The notes under the pieces: generated by a model | Database searches by the model: none | Seen by the model: the letters and a program-made list of their open reading frames with translations, nothing else | What the model was told of the DNA's origin: nothing | Program-made: the position numbers and the translations under genes | Shown here: positions 45,920 through 54,788 of the stretch, in pieces | Layout: every line of letters starts with the position of its first letter | Numbering within the stretch: the stretch's first letter is position 1 | From: Flavobacterium sp. | GTDB lineage: Bacteria; Bacteroidota; Bacteroidia; Flavobacteriales; Flavobacteriaceae | DNA: 64,000 nucleotides | Reading direction: 5' to 3' | Assembly (NCBI GenBank): GCA_029946065.1 | Contig: JAQSDU010000014.1 | Coordinates: 124,001 to 188,000, forward strand

Positions 45920-46201
45920 ATGAAAAAAATAACCCTTATGTTAGGCGCTTTCGCTATGATGGCAATGGTTTCATGTAAAAAAGATGTGCCACCACCACCT
46001 CCGCCACCGGAAGTACCGGCTGAATTACCTGCTCCACCACCACCTCCGGCACCCGAAGTTCCGCCAGCAGTGGATGAAAAAGATGGTACATCGGTTGAAG
46101 TTGGAAAAGACGGCATCAACGTAACCACCAAAAACGGCACAAAAAGCACCGAAGTTAAGGTCGATTCAAAAGGCACTAAAGTAGAAACCAAAAAGCCTTA
46201 A
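45920..46201 (+). CDS. Proline-rich small lipoprotein
   Basis: 93 residues. The signal ends in 'AMVSC' with the lipid cysteine at residue 19. A PPPPPPP/PAELPAPPPPP stretch follows, then a beta-like 'EVGKDGINVTTKNGTKSTEVKVD'. It resembles small Bacteroidetes outer-membrane or periplasmic lipoproteins; the proline part could span the periplasm. No function can be given. Confidence 0.75.
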   Translation: MKKITLMLGAFAMMAMVSCKKDVPPPPPPPEVPAELPAPPPPPAPEVPPAVDEKDGTSVEVGKDGINVTTKNGTKSTEVKVDSKGTKVETKKP

Positions 46202-46228
46202 CAAATTCTTATCTTAACGAAAAGTTAT

Positions 46229-46262
46229 AAGCCAACGTAATTTTTTTATGTTGGCTTTTTTT
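46229..46262 (+). terminator. Intrinsic terminator
   Basis: 12-bp stem with one G-T pair (46229-46240 with 46246-46257), loop of 5 Ts and T-run, after the proline-rich lipoprotein. Confidence 0.8.
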
Positions 46263-46291
46263 GTATTATATTTAATCAAATTTGAGGGCAA

Positions 46292-46972
46292 ATGGCGGAT
46301 TTTAATTCACTCGTACAAAATATAGGAAGCATAAAAGTCATTGATGACAGCATTTCATATAAAGATTACATTACGATGGATTTGTCGGCTTCGAATCCGG
46401 TTTTATCCTCACTTGACTTTAACAAATCGCTTACTTTTGAGGCTTTTGTAGAAAATTACCTCAAAACTAAAAAAGCCAAAGTCGCTTTTGGAGGTTATAA
46501 CGAAAGGCGCAATTTGTACCAACGTAGCAGTATTTTCAATAAAGACGCGGCCGAAGAACGAGACATTCACATTGCCATTGATTTATGGACAAAAGCTGGT
46601 ACTTCTGTATTGGCAGCTTTGGACGGCACCGTACATAGCTTTAAAAACAACAACGCTTTTGGCGACTATGGCCCAACAATAATCTTGCGACACCAGATAG
46701 AAAATGTTATTTTTTATACACTTTATGGCCATTTGTCATTAGAAAGTATTGCAAACCTTGAGATTGGTGAGGCTGTTACAAAAGGCACTAAGATTGGTAC
46801 TTTAGGCGATGCGACCGTCAATGGCGATTATGCACCGCATTTGCATTTTCAAATTATAAAAAATATCGGTACTCAATTCGGTGATTATCCCGGTGTTTGC
46901 AACAAAAGTGATTTGCCTTTTTATCTCGAAAATTGTCCGGACCCCAACCTGCTCCTAAAAATATTAATATGA
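46292..46972 (+). CDS. M23-family (LytM) peptidase without visible signal peptide
   Basis: 226 residues. Zinc ligands of the M23 fold are present: H93 and D97 in 'DIHIAID', H147 and the HLH motif at 183-185 ('APHLHFQII'). The family cleaves peptidoglycan cross-bridges or acts with the divisome. No signal peptide or anchor is seen, so export by another route or a cytoplasmic role would be needed. The next gene overlaps by 4 bases. Confidence 0.87.
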   Translation: MADFNSLVQNIGSIKVIDDSISYKDYITMDLSASNPVLSSLDFNKSLTFEAFVENYLKTKKAKVAFGGYNERRNLYQRSSIFNKDAAEERDIHIAIDLWTKAGTSVLAALDGTVHSFKNNNAFGDYGPTIILRHQIENVIFYTLYGHLSLESIANLEIGEAVTKGTKIGTLGDATVNGDYAPHLHFQIIKNIGTQFGDYPGVCNKSDLPFYLENCPDPNLLLKILI

Positions 46973-47427
46973 AAAAGATCCTATTTTTATGCGGTCTGTT
47001 GCTTATAATTGGCTGCAAATCGAAACATGGTCCGGAAAAAGACAAAGTTGTCATCCTTAAAATAGAAGACGTAAATAGTGCTCAAAAAAACAAATCGTAC
47101 GAACTGGGAAAAAGGCTTTTGAATACATGCAATACTTCTAAATTCAAGCCTTATACCACTAGTGAGGCCACAGACGAAGTTATAAAAAACTCTACGCTTG
47201 AAAAGTTGACAAGAACTTGTCAGAAATTTAGGGTAAAATATGGTAATTTTAAGGATATCAAGCTGGTGGAAGTTATACAAAACAAAACAAAAAACATTAC
47301 CGTTTATCGCTACAAAGCAGATTACCAGTGGAAACATACCATTAAAGAGCTGCGCGTGACAATGAACGAAGAAAATAAAGTTTCGGCCATACAATCTAAA
47401 GACTGGAAAGATATTTACCAGCCATAA
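46969..47427 (+). CDS. Lipoprotein of unknown function
   Basis: 152 residues from the ATG at 46969, which overlaps the M23 stop (ATGA). The lipobox is LLLIIGC with the lipid cysteine at residue 16. The rest is mixed alpha/beta, ending in 'KVSAIQSKDWKDIYQP'. The overlap suggests co-translation with the peptidase. No family is recognised. Confidence 0.72.
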   Translation: MKKILFLCGLLLIIGCKSKHGPEKDKVVILKIEDVNSAQKNKSYELGKRLLNTCNTSKFKPYTTSEATDEVIKNSTLEKLTRTCQKFRVKYGNFKDIKLVEVIQNKTKNITVYRYKADYQWKHTIKELRVTMNEENKVSAIQSKDWKDIYQP

Positions 47428-47447
47428 AAAATAAATCTAATAAATCT

Positions 47448-47978
47448 ATGTCTCAAAAACTCCTTCTTTTTTTAACATGCTGTATAACGCTTTCTGCGTC
47501 GGCACAGGAAATGATGGCTTTTAAAGACGGCAAACAATATCCGGCAACGAAAAACTGGCAATTTATTTGCGAAAATTATGCATTAGGCGGCCTTTTAAAC
47601 GTGCAAGTGGCAAAGACTGAAAAAGGCGGTTTATTGCAATTATCTGTTCCAGTAAGCAACGAATCGTTTTATATCGGCGGAACGGTTTATTTATTTTTAG
47701 ATGACAATTCCATCATAACATGTACAGACAAAGGTTTTCGGGAGAACCAAGCCGGCATTGCCACAACTTGGTATTCCTTTTCTGCAGTCGAAATGAGTCG
47801 TTTAAAGACAAAAGCTATTGTCAATGTTCGCTTTGCTATAAAAGGAAAGGAAAACCGATTTACAAGCCAAACTGGGCATTTTATTACTTGGAACAAAAAA
47901 AGTTATTATCAACTCGGACTTAAACCCGAAAAAAATAATTTTGAAACGGAAACCGCAATCAATTCACTTTATCAATAG
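47448..47978 (+). CDS. Secreted protein of unknown function
   Basis: 176 residues with signal peptide 'MSQKLLLFLTCCITLSASAQ'. The mature part is strand-rich ('GGTVYLFLDDNSIITCTD', 'AIVNVRFAIKGKENRF'). It is in the same run as the lipoprotein before it and the NTF2-like gene after it (4 bases apart). No domain is recognised. Confidence 0.7.
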   Translation: MSQKLLLFLTCCITLSASAQEMMAFKDGKQYPATKNWQFICENYALGGLLNVQVAKTEKGGLLQLSVPVSNESFYIGGTVYLFLDDNSIITCTDKGFRENQAGIATTWYSFSAVEMSRLKTKAIVNVRFAIKGKENRFTSQTGHFITWNKKSYYQLGLKPEKNNFETETAINSLYQ

Positions 47979-47982
47979 CAAT

Positions 47983-48486
47983 ATGAATCCGAACCAACAG
48001 CTGATCGAAGAATTCTATGCTGGATTTGCCGCGCACAATCCAAAAACTATGGCAAGTTGCTACCATAAAGATATTATTTTTGAAGATCCGGCTTTCGGAA
48101 TTTTAAAAGGAAACGACGTGGCCGATATGTGGGAAATGCTCATTGAAAAAAGCAAAGGCAATTTAAAAATTGAGTTTTCCGAAGTAAACGCCGATTCCGA
48201 TACCGGAAGTGCCCAATGGATTGCTACTTATCATTTCAGCAAAACGAACAGAAAAGTTGTTAATGTAATTACCGCTCAATTTGAGTTCAAAGACGGATTA
48301 ATCATCAGCCACACCGATTATTTCAATATCTGGAAATGGACGCGACAAGCTTTAGGATTTTCTGGTTTATTATTGGGTTGGACTGGCTTTTTACAAGAAA
48401 AAATTCGGAAACAAGCCATTCATTCACTGCGGGTTTTTCAGGAGAAAAAATTACACAGAGACGCGCAACGACAACTTGAAGATTAA
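47983..48486 (+). CDS. NTF2-like / SnoaL-type protein
   Basis: 167 residues from the ATG at 47983; 14 upstream codons in the frame overlap the previous gene and are not used. The cone fold is suggested by 'LIEEFYAGFAAHNPKTMASCYHKDIIFEDPAF' (short blocks: 'EFYAGFAAHNPKTM' and 'FEDPAFGIL'), with 'ISHTDYFNIWKWTRQAL' at the end. SnoaL-like proteins bind small hydrophobic ligands or act as isomerases; the ligand is unknown. Confidence 0.82.
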   Translation: MNPNQQLIEEFYAGFAAHNPKTMASCYHKDIIFEDPAFGILKGNDVADMWEMLIEKSKGNLKIEFSEVNADSDTGSAQWIATYHFSKTNRKVVNVITAQFEFKDGLIISHTDYFNIWKWTRQALGFSGLLLGWTGFLQEKIRKQAIHSLRVFQEKKLHRDAQRQLED

Positions 48487-48510
48487 AGACGGATTAAAAA
48501 GCTTAGCATA

Positions 48511-48528
48511 AAAAACGCCTCTAGGTGT
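48511..48528 (-). terminator. Weak terminator of menC
   Basis: On the minus strand the ACACCT/AGGCGT stem with a tight loop is followed by six Ts. It is short and has one wobble pair. Confidence 0.3.
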
Positions 48529-48537
48529 AACAAATAA

Positions 48538-49584
48538 CTACAACGATTCTTTAAAATCAAAACCCCACTTCCCTTCATTTTTATGCCACAAATGCCCTTC
48601 AAAAACTTCCAATGGGCAGTCGAAATTATTGGTATATAATCCGCCAGTTCCCAATCCTTGGTGCATACTATTATTTTGCAGAAATGTCCATTGTGCGATC
48701 GCATTCAATCCAATGTTGCTCTCGAGTGCCGAAGTAATCCACCAGCCGATATTATATTTTTGTGCCAATGCAATCCATTCCGCTGTGCCGCGAAATCCTC
48801 CAACAAAACTTGGCTTTAAAATAATGTATTGCGGACGAATTTTTTGTAGTAAAGCTTCTTTTTCAGGCAATGAAAACACACCAATCAGTTCTTCGTCTAA
48901 TGCGATAGGAAAAGGTGTGTTCTTGCATAGTTCTGCCATAGTGTCAGTGTGATTTTTTTGAATTGGTTGCTCAATACTATGTATCTCAAATTCAGATAAT
49001 TGATTTATTTTATATAAAGCATCATTTAAATTAAAAGCACCGTTTGCATCGACACGAATTTCGATTTGTTGCGAAGTAAAATTTTGCCTAATGAACCGTA
49101 ATAATTGTAATTCCTTATCGAAATCAAGCGCCCCAATTTTGATTTTTATACAGTCAAAACCTGAAGTTATTTTCTCTTCTATTTGCCGTTTCATAAACGC
49201 TTCGTCACCCATCCAAACCAAGCCATTTATTGGAATTGATTTTTTAGCATTTGTAAATTCAGATGGAAATAATACAAACGGATTATCGCATTCCAGCGAA
49301 AGGAACGCCATTTCAATTCCGAATTGAATAGATGGAAATTCAATCAAATTCGTCCAAAGCAGGTCTTTTCCTAGATGAATATTTTCGCAAACCCATTGCA
49401 ATTTTTCTTCATAATCCTGACGGTCGTCTGCACTCAATCCACGCAAAATCCCGCACTCGCCTATTCCCTTTTTTGCGTCTTTTTCGAGGATAATAAACCA
49501 CGTTTCTTTTTGCGTCAAAATGCCGCGAGACGTTCCCGATGGTCGCTTGAAGTTGAGCAGGTATTTGTAATATGTCGCTTTCAA
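48538..49584 (-). CDS. menC: o-Succinylbenzoate synthase
   Basis: 348 residues, TTG start at 49584. An enolase-superfamily barrel with 'CIKIKIGALDFDKE' (KxK), metal ligands Asp in 'IRVDANGAF', Glu in 'SIEQPIQ', Asp/Glu in 'IALDEELIG' and the catalytic Lys in 'YIILKPS'. It dehydrates SHCHC to o-succinylbenzoate in menaquinone synthesis. It is the last gene of the minus-strand men region. The start codon lies in a heptad repeat, which may influence its translation. Confidence 0.93.
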   Translation of the reverse strand: MKATYYKYLLNFKRPSGTSRGILTQKETWFIILEKDAKKGIGECGILRGLSADDRQDYEEKLQWVCENIHLGKDLLWTNLIEFPSIQFGIEMAFLSLECDNPFVLFPSEFTNAKKSIPINGLVWMGDEAFMKRQIEEKITSGFDCIKIKIGALDFDKELQLLRFIRQNFTSQQIEIRVDANGAFNLNDALYKINQLSEFEIHSIEQPIQKNHTDTMAELCKNTPFPIALDEELIGVFSLPEKEALLQKIRPQYIILKPSFVGGFRGTAEWIALAQKYNIGWWITSALESNIGLNAIAQWTFLQNNSMHQGLGTGGLYTNNFDCPLEVFEGHLWHKNEGKWGFDFKESL

Positions 49585-49614
49585 AATTCAGTAGTCAGTT
49601 TTCAGATTGGGAAA
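49580..49614 (-). repeat. Heptad repeat overlapping the menC start
   Basis: Units on the minus strand: ATCTGAA, AACTGAC, TACTGAA, TTTTGAA. The last unit contains the TTG start codon of menC. A preceding unit TTTCCCA (49614-49608) is off-consensus. Confidence 0.65.
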
Positions 49615-49618
49615 TATT

Positions 49619-50818
49619 TTAGAACAAATCCAAAATTCTTTCAAAATCTTTGGACTCGAATCCGGCTTTTTTAAGGTCTTCAAAATCAGATTTTGTGCGT
49701 TCTTTCCATGATTCCTTGGCGGTTACATTTTGTAACATGTACCGTTTATGTATGTCTTTTGCCGATCTAAAATCGCCGTTTAGCAAATAAGCATGTGCCA
49801 AATTCATCTTGATACGGAGTTCAGAATTGTCCATTTCTTCGCTTGTTTTTAGCGTTTGTATGGCTTTTTCGTATTGCTTTGAATAAATGTAATACATCCC
49901 GAGTGCATTGTAATCGAGCACTTTTGCGTTACCCGTTTCCATAATTGCGGTCTCCATCAAGTCGATCGCTTCGGCGAATTTTTTCTTTTTGAAATATTGT
50001 GCTGCATCGGTTCTGACATTATTGATAATTGCAGTATTGGCAGGCTTTTCGGTAAGGCATTGGTTTCCGAAATCCTTGAAAGCTTTGGATTTTTCCATCG
50101 CCATTGCGTTTTCATATTCATTGAATTTGTATTTCGCCATCATTTTGTCGAGGATACAAATACAGAAATCGTCAGAATTGATCATTTTCTTCACCAGATC
50201 GGACGATTTAGCGAGTTTAATGATCGTCTTACGATTGTCAATCGTCCACCCTTTACTGAGCTTTATATCTACCCACGGCACCACTTCCAATACGATTTTC
50301 TGTTTCATTACCCAATTGTTACTTTCGAATCCGAACCAAAGGCTTCCGGAATTACCTTTAAAACAATCTTTTTCCATGGAAAGTCTTTTCGCGTCTTTGC
50401 TTACCGGCTCGTTTTGAGAAAAACAAGCTTTGTCTATTTTGCCGTCATCCACATAGGATTTTGTCTGATCGGCAGTTGAAAAGACTGCGTATTTGCATTT
50501 GTCGTCTCCTGAAATTTTAGACAAAAGAAACACCGCTCCGGCAGAACCTTGGCTGATGCCGCTTGGATCCGGAATTGATTTTAAAACCGAAACCAAACTA
50601 TTGGCCATTTGCTGGTTGTCGTCGAGCAATGTGATTCGATAAACGACTTCGGTGGTTCCGACAGGCAGGTCTTCGGTTTTGACGAGAATCCTATTGCCGG
50701 CACTAACGGTAATTTGTTTGGTGGTCGCGCGGTCTTTGTCCCAATAACCGTCTTGTCGCTGTGCAGAGATGGTCTGGATTGCCAGTGTTGTAATGAATAA
50801 GAGAAGTGAATTTCGCAT
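49619..50818 (-). CDS. Secreted TPR protein
   Basis: 399 residues with signal peptide 'MRNSLLLFITTLAIQTISAQ'. N-terminal ~200 residues are strand-rich ('VVYRITLLDDNQQM'). The C-terminal third has TPR units ('FAEAIDLMETAIME', 'YEKAIQTLKTSEEM', 'LRIKMNLAHAYLLNGDF'). It lies between the MBL hydrolase and menC and probably acts in the periplasm in protein-protein contacts. The function is unknown. Confidence 0.75.
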   Translation of the reverse strand: MRNSLLLFITTLAIQTISAQRQDGYWDKDRATTKQITVSAGNRILVKTEDLPVGTTEVVYRITLLDDNQQMANSLVSVLKSIPDPSGISQGSAGAVFLLSKISGDDKCKYAVFSTADQTKSYVDDGKIDKACFSQNEPVSKDAKRLSMEKDCFKGNSGSLWFGFESNNWVMKQKIVLEVVPWVDIKLSKGWTIDNRKTIIKLAKSSDLVKKMINSDDFCICILDKMMAKYKFNEYENAMAMEKSKAFKDFGNQCLTEKPANTAIINNVRTDAAQYFKKKKFAEAIDLMETAIMETGNAKVLDYNALGMYYIYSKQYEKAIQTLKTSEEMDNSELRIKMNLAHAYLLNGDFRSAKDIHKRYMLQNVTAKESWKERTKSDFEDLKKAGFESKDFERILDLF

Positions 50819-50841
50819 GAAAATGTTCTTGTATATTGGTT

Positions 50842-50926
50842 GCCCTAGCCCGGATAGAAACGGTTATCCTTTTGCCGCTTGCTGCCAAGCGGGAAAAGAT
50901 AAAAGTGGATAGCCGGATTAGCTTCA
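50842..50926. repeat. REP-like palindromic element
   Basis: About 85 bases. The inner stem is CCGCTTG-ctgc-CAAGCGG (50875-50892). Outer arms pair GGTTATCCTTTT with GATAAAAGTGG-type bases, and the ends CTAGCCCGGAT and ATAGCCGGATTAG are complementary in part. The sequence strongly resembles short palindromic elements found in many copies in Flavobacterium intergenic DNA (from memory). It may stabilise or end the upstream transcript. Confidence 0.6.
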
Positions 50927-50932
50927 AATCAT

Positions 50933-51610
50933 TTATAAATCGATTGCATTTCCGATTTCGAGCAGCATTAAGTCTTTGCCTTTATTGAAAAATTTACGAA
51001 TCGCATCGTCGTGGTCGATCATGATGTAGCCGAACGTATCGTAGTGGTAGCCGAGGACTTTGTCGCATTCGACAAAATCTGATGCGATGATGGCATCTTC
51101 GACATCCATTGTGTAATTGTTACCTATTGGCAGGATCGCGAGATCGAGTTTGGTGCGCATTGGGATGAGTTTCATGTCCATTGTCAATGCGGTATCACCG
51201 GCGATGTAGATGTTTTTGTGTTCCCCTTCGATTACAAAACCGCCTGGATTTCCGGCATACGTACCGTCTGGAAATGAACTTGAGTGAATGGCATTGACGT
51301 ATTTAATGGTTCCGAAATCGAATTTCCAGCTACCGCCGTGGTTCATCGGATGGCTGTTATAGCCTTTTGCACCGAACCAACCTGCGATTTCCGGATTGGA
51401 AATGATGGTGGCGCCCGTTCTTGTTGCGATAGCTTCGACATCGAGAATATGATCGCCGTGACCATGGGTTACTAAGATATAATCGGCTTTAAGCGTATTG
51501 ATATCGATGTGTGCCGCTTTTGGATTGGCAGAAATAAAGGGATCGACAATGAGGGATTTTCCGCTGACTTCGATGCCTAGGGAAGCGTGTCCGTAGAATG
51601 TAATTTTCAT
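50933..51610 (-). CDS. MBL-fold metal-dependent hydrolase (UPF0173 type)
   Basis: 225 residues. The metallo-beta-lactamase motif HGHGDH is at residues 49-54 and further metal ligands are in 'NHGGSW', 'IAGDTAL' and 'GYHYDTFGY'. UPF0173 enzymes are putative hydrolases with unknown substrate. It lies 11 bases after menA, so it is probably in one transcript with it. Confidence 0.9.
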   Translation of the reverse strand: MKITFYGHASLGIEVSGKSLIVDPFISANPKAAHIDINTLKADYILVTHGHGDHILDVEAIATRTGATIISNPEIAGWFGAKGYNSHPMNHGGSWKFDFGTIKYVNAIHSSSFPDGTYAGNPGGFVIEGEHKNIYIAGDTALTMDMKLIPMRTKLDLAILPIGNNYTMDVEDAIIASDFVECDKVLGYHYDTFGYIMIDHDDAIRKFFNKGKDLMLLEIGNAIDL

Positions 51611-51621
51611 GGTTTTTGGCT

Positions 51622-52572
51622 TTAGGAATTATTGACTATTAAATCTGAGAAAAAGAAAATCATGCTTAATGCAAAAAGTACTGCAAGCGCAAATGTGCTT
51701 AATGCTAATTTTTTTAATTCTGGATCTAACAATTTGTTTTCCTTATTTTTATATACTCTAATTAAATGTTTAGTTAAAGGAAAATAAGCGATTAAAAACA
51801 AATACTGATCAAACTGAAAATCGTCAATTATCGCATATAGCAATACCAAAAGCATTGCAGTGATGACCAAAAAGAAATGGTATTTCTTGGCGGCTGCACC
51901 TCCAATTTTCACGACAATTGTATTTTTTCCAGACTTGCGATCGGATTCTTCATCGCGCATGTTATTGAGATTTAAAACACCAACACTTAAAAATCCTATC
52001 GCCATTGCGGGAAGGAATAGCATTAAATCCAATTGTTTTGAATAGAGGAAATTGACTCCTAAAGTACTTACCAACCCGAAAAATACAAACACAAATAAAT
52101 CGCCATAACCACGGTATCCGTATGCTGTATTCCCAACAGTATAGCGTATTGCAGAAAAAATTGCCAAAATCCCCAAAACGAGAAACAATATTGAATAGAT
52201 AAAATTACTACTACCGAAAGCAAAATAAATGAGTAAAATTGCTGAAATCAATGTTAGTAACGATGTAATGACAATGGCATTTTTCATTGCGGCTGGCGAA
52301 ATCACACCACTTTGAATGGCACGTGCTGGACCAACCCGATCGGCATTGTCAGTCCCTTTAACACCATCACCATAATCATTTGCGAAATTCGAGAGTATCT
52401 GTAACCCTAATGTTGTTAGGATGGCAAACGCGAATAATTTCCACTTGAAAACCTCTGTTGGCGTTTCGATATCGTCTGTAGGATGCGAAAGTGCATATAC
52501 GCTTCCTACAATAATTCCCGAAACCGATAACGGTAAAGTTCTTAATCTTGCGGCCTGAATCCAGTGTTTCAT
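51622..52572 (-). CDS. menA: 1,4-dihydroxy-2-naphthoate prenyltransferase
   Basis: 316 residues. A UbiA-family membrane enzyme with the first aspartate motif in 'NFANDYGDGVKGTDNADRVGP' (ND..D...D pattern) and second 'NNMRDEESDRKSGK'. It joins the polyprenyl tail to DHNA and so makes demethylmenaquinone. The start and the men context make MenA the clear choice over other UbiA members. Confidence 0.95.
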   Translation of the reverse strand: MKHWIQAARLRTLPLSVSGIIVGSVYALSHPTDDIETPTEVFKWKLFAFAILTTLGLQILSNFANDYGDGVKGTDNADRVGPARAIQSGVISPAAMKNAIVITSLLTLISAILLIYFAFGSSNFIYSILFLVLGILAIFSAIRYTVGNTAYGYRGYGDLFVFVFFGLVSTLGVNFLYSKQLDLMLFLPAMAIGFLSVGVLNLNNMRDEESDRKSGKNTIVVKIGGAAAKKYHFFLVITAMLLVLLYAIIDDFQFDQYLFLIAYFPLTKHLIRVYKNKENKLLDPELKKLALSTFALAVLFALSMIFFFSDLIVNNS

Positions 52573-52577
52573 TTTAA

Positions 52578-52688
52578 TTAATAGTTAATGGTGAATAATT
52601 AAATAATTATTCGGATTTGTTATAACTTCTCTTGTCTTTACCGGTTTGGTTTTTCATTAATTACTAATTGTTCATTATTAATCAATCA
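52578..52688. repeat. Heptad patches between menA and the PH gene
   Basis: 52578-52612 (plus strand): TTAATAG, TTAATGG, TGAATAA, TTAAATA, ATTATTC. 52641-52682 (minus strand, read from the TGA stop): ATTAATA, ATGAACA, ATTAGTA, ATTAATG, AAAAACC, AAACCGG. Confidence 0.7.
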
Positions 52689-54185
52689 CATCCAATTTTT
52701 ATCCGTTCGCTCCAATTCATACAACCAAAGGTTAATATATTGTTTTAGCATATTGTAATTCCCTAATTGAAACGCAATATCTCCACCTGCCGTATGGAGC
52801 GTAATTGACCCTATATTAATGCTTTTGTGCCAGAAAAGCTGTGATGTCGTAATCGCTTGAATTTTCTCGGGCTCAATGATTTCATTATTGATATCCCAAG
52901 CGCCGCTCTGTAAAATGATAAAATCGTCGTTAATGAATAATCTATTATTGCGGAATTTGAAATACTGTATCAATCCGACAAAAATTACATAAACCGGCAC
53001 GAGATAATCCACATTTATATCTTCAGAAATATAGGCTCTGAGCATATAAAATCCAAACAAAGGTAAGCCTATTGTAAGGAATATTGCAAAACCAAGCTTG
53101 CGAAAATTCGGCTTGAGCATAATGCCTTTTTCGGGCATTTTGTGGAAAAGTAATTTTAGAATTTCGTTTTTCTCTGAATTGCTGCAACCCGGAATTTCTA
53201 TCGCCGATTTCTTTTCTTCCTTTTCACCGCTAGTCGCTTGTTTGATTTTGAGTTGCAGAATGTTCATTTTCTTTTGAAAATAATTCTGCGTCACCGATGT
53301 AACCTGCACTTTTTCAGGCTTTATAATCGTACTTTTTGTATTCAGCAAACCAAAAGACAACAGCAATGATCCAGTTTGTTTGGTAATCCTAAAATCGAAA
53401 TATTTAAAAACAATACGAATGACATTCATCGAAAGAATGACGACAAAAATGAATACAATTGCCACAGCAACAACCTGAATCGTTGATTTTTCGTCTATAA
53501 AACCCGAAATCGCATCTTCGTCGATCGCATCTTCACTAATTACATTCTTCACATTCTCATACATAGAGGAAAAAAAAGCAAGTAGTAGTAAAAAACTCCT
53601 AACATAATTGGACGTAATGCCAACTTTAAGCAAGCTCAAAAAACTAATTTTTACGAAAGGATAATTTTCTGAAACTAAATCTGGAACCATATCTGTATCT
53701 TCCGCCACAGTTCCTTTTTTATAATTTTCTAGCAATCTTGATTTGAGTTCCAAGGCGAGTTCATGCGAAATAGCGAGTATGGAAACCTCCTTTTTCTGGC
53801 TTCCCGCGGTGTCAACATCTAAAGCATGAACGCCAATTATTTTCTGGATAAAAGTCTGTTTGATATTGACCTGCTGTATTTTATCGAGTAAAATGGTAGT
53901 TTTCGTTTTATTGAGAATGCCTTCCGTGACAACAAATTCCTGGTTTTCACTGTCAAGGCAAAAAGTAAAATTGAGGTATCGGAGATAAGCTATAATACCA
54001 ATGATCACTATAAGCACAGCGGCACCGGCGATGAAATATAACTGCATCGATTCGCGGTACTTAATTACCGAGATCAATAAAATCGGCCAAAGTGCACGGG
54101 CATATTTCTGGACGGTGTCGAAAAACATCACCAAAATTCCTATTGCCGATTGTCGCTGCGGCTGACTGAAATCGGCTTTCATCAT
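52686..54185 (-). CDS. Large PH-domain membrane protein (YdbT-like)
   Basis: 499 residues with about four to six membrane segments and three bacterial PH (bPH2) regions ('GILNKTKTTILLDKIQQVNI', 'LLNTKSTIIKPEKVQVTSV', 'EIIEPEKIQAITTSQLFWHKSINIGSITLHTAGG' in short blocks). It overlaps the neighbouring small PH gene by 4 bases, as in the ydbS-ydbT pair of Bacillus. It is probably envelope-related; exact role unknown. Confidence 0.87.
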   Translation of the reverse strand: MMKADFSQPQRQSAIGILVMFFDTVQKYARALWPILLISVIKYRESMQLYFIAGAAVLIVIIGIIAYLRYLNFTFCLDSENQEFVVTEGILNKTKTTILLDKIQQVNIKQTFIQKIIGVHALDVDTAGSQKKEVSILAISHELALELKSRLLENYKKGTVAEDTDMVPDLVSENYPFVKISFLSLLKVGITSNYVRSFLLLLAFFSSMYENVKNVISEDAIDEDAISGFIDEKSTIQVVAVAIVFIFVVILSMNVIRIVFKYFDFRITKQTGSLLLSFGLLNTKSTIIKPEKVQVTSVTQNYFQKKMNILQLKIKQATSGEKEEKKSAIEIPGCSNSEKNEILKLLFHKMPEKGIMLKPNFRKLGFAIFLTIGLPLFGFYMLRAYISEDINVDYLVPVYVIFVGLIQYFKFRNNRLFINDDFIILQSGAWDINNEIIEPEKIQAITTSQLFWHKSINIGSITLHTAGGDIAFQLGNYNMLKQYINLWLYELERTDKNWM

Positions 54186-54715
54186 AATTCTTTTTGGATT
54201 TTGCCCATTAAAAGCTGTTTGATGTTTTCGGCCTGTTCTTTTGCAATTCCAGGAATTTCGATATCGCTGGAACTACCACCGGCAGTGAAGATTTCTATTT
54301 TCGCCAATCCAAAAATCCTCGAAAACACACCTTCATGAAGCGCAACATGCTGCACACGGTTATATGGAATTACGATGGTATTGGTTGCAATTACGCCATG
54401 GCGATAAAGTACGTCGTGAGTGCGAAAAGCGAAACTTTTCTTTTTGAATCCGAGTCTTGCAAAAAACAAAACTACTAGAAAAAGCACTCCCAAACCTCCT
54501 ATTTTCTCATATTTATAATCCGAAGCACCCAACATTTCATTATTCTGTGTTACATCAAAATACATGACCAAACCCAATGCAGTAAAAAGCACAATAAAAA
54601 CAATGAGAATATTAATAAGCGTTACTTTCCAATAAGAAGGATGCAAATTGGTAAACTGTACTTCCTCGAATTTTGGAAGGCTTGACGTATCGATGGTTTC
54701 GTTGTTGAAATTCAT
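54182..54715 (-). CDS. Small PH-domain membrane protein (YdbS-like)
   Basis: 177 residues from the ATG at 54715 (MNFNNETID). The open frame extends to 54763, but that extension is a translated heptad repeat (units CACCCAA and similar) and is rejected. Two membrane helices and a bPH2 domain ('VLYRHGVIATNTIVIPYNRVQHV', short form 'IVIPYNRVQHVALHEG') are visible. It pairs with the large PH protein by an ATGA overlap. Confidence 0.87.
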   Translation of the reverse strand: MNFNNETIDTSSLPKFEEVQFTNLHPSYWKVTLINILIVFIVLFTALGLVMYFDVTQNNEMLGASDYKYEKIGGLGVLFLVVLFFARLGFKKKSFAFRTHDVLYRHGVIATNTIVIPYNRVQHVALHEGVFSRIFGLAKIEIFTAGGSSSDIEIPGIAKEQAENIKQLLMGKIQKEL

Positions 54716-54718
54716 GTT

Positions 54719-54788
54719 TTGGATGTTGGGTGAAGGGATTTGGGTGTTCGGTGTTAGTGCCACTGAATACTATTTACTGACCACTAAA
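54719..54788 (-). repeat. Heptad repeat between menB and the PH pair
   Basis: Ten 7-base units follow the menB TGA stop on the minus strand: TTTAGTG, GTCAGTA, AATAGTA, TTCAGTG, GCACTAA, CACCGAA, CACCCAA, ATCCCTT, CACCCAA, CATCCAA. They end just before the PH gene ATG. Confidence 0.78.
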
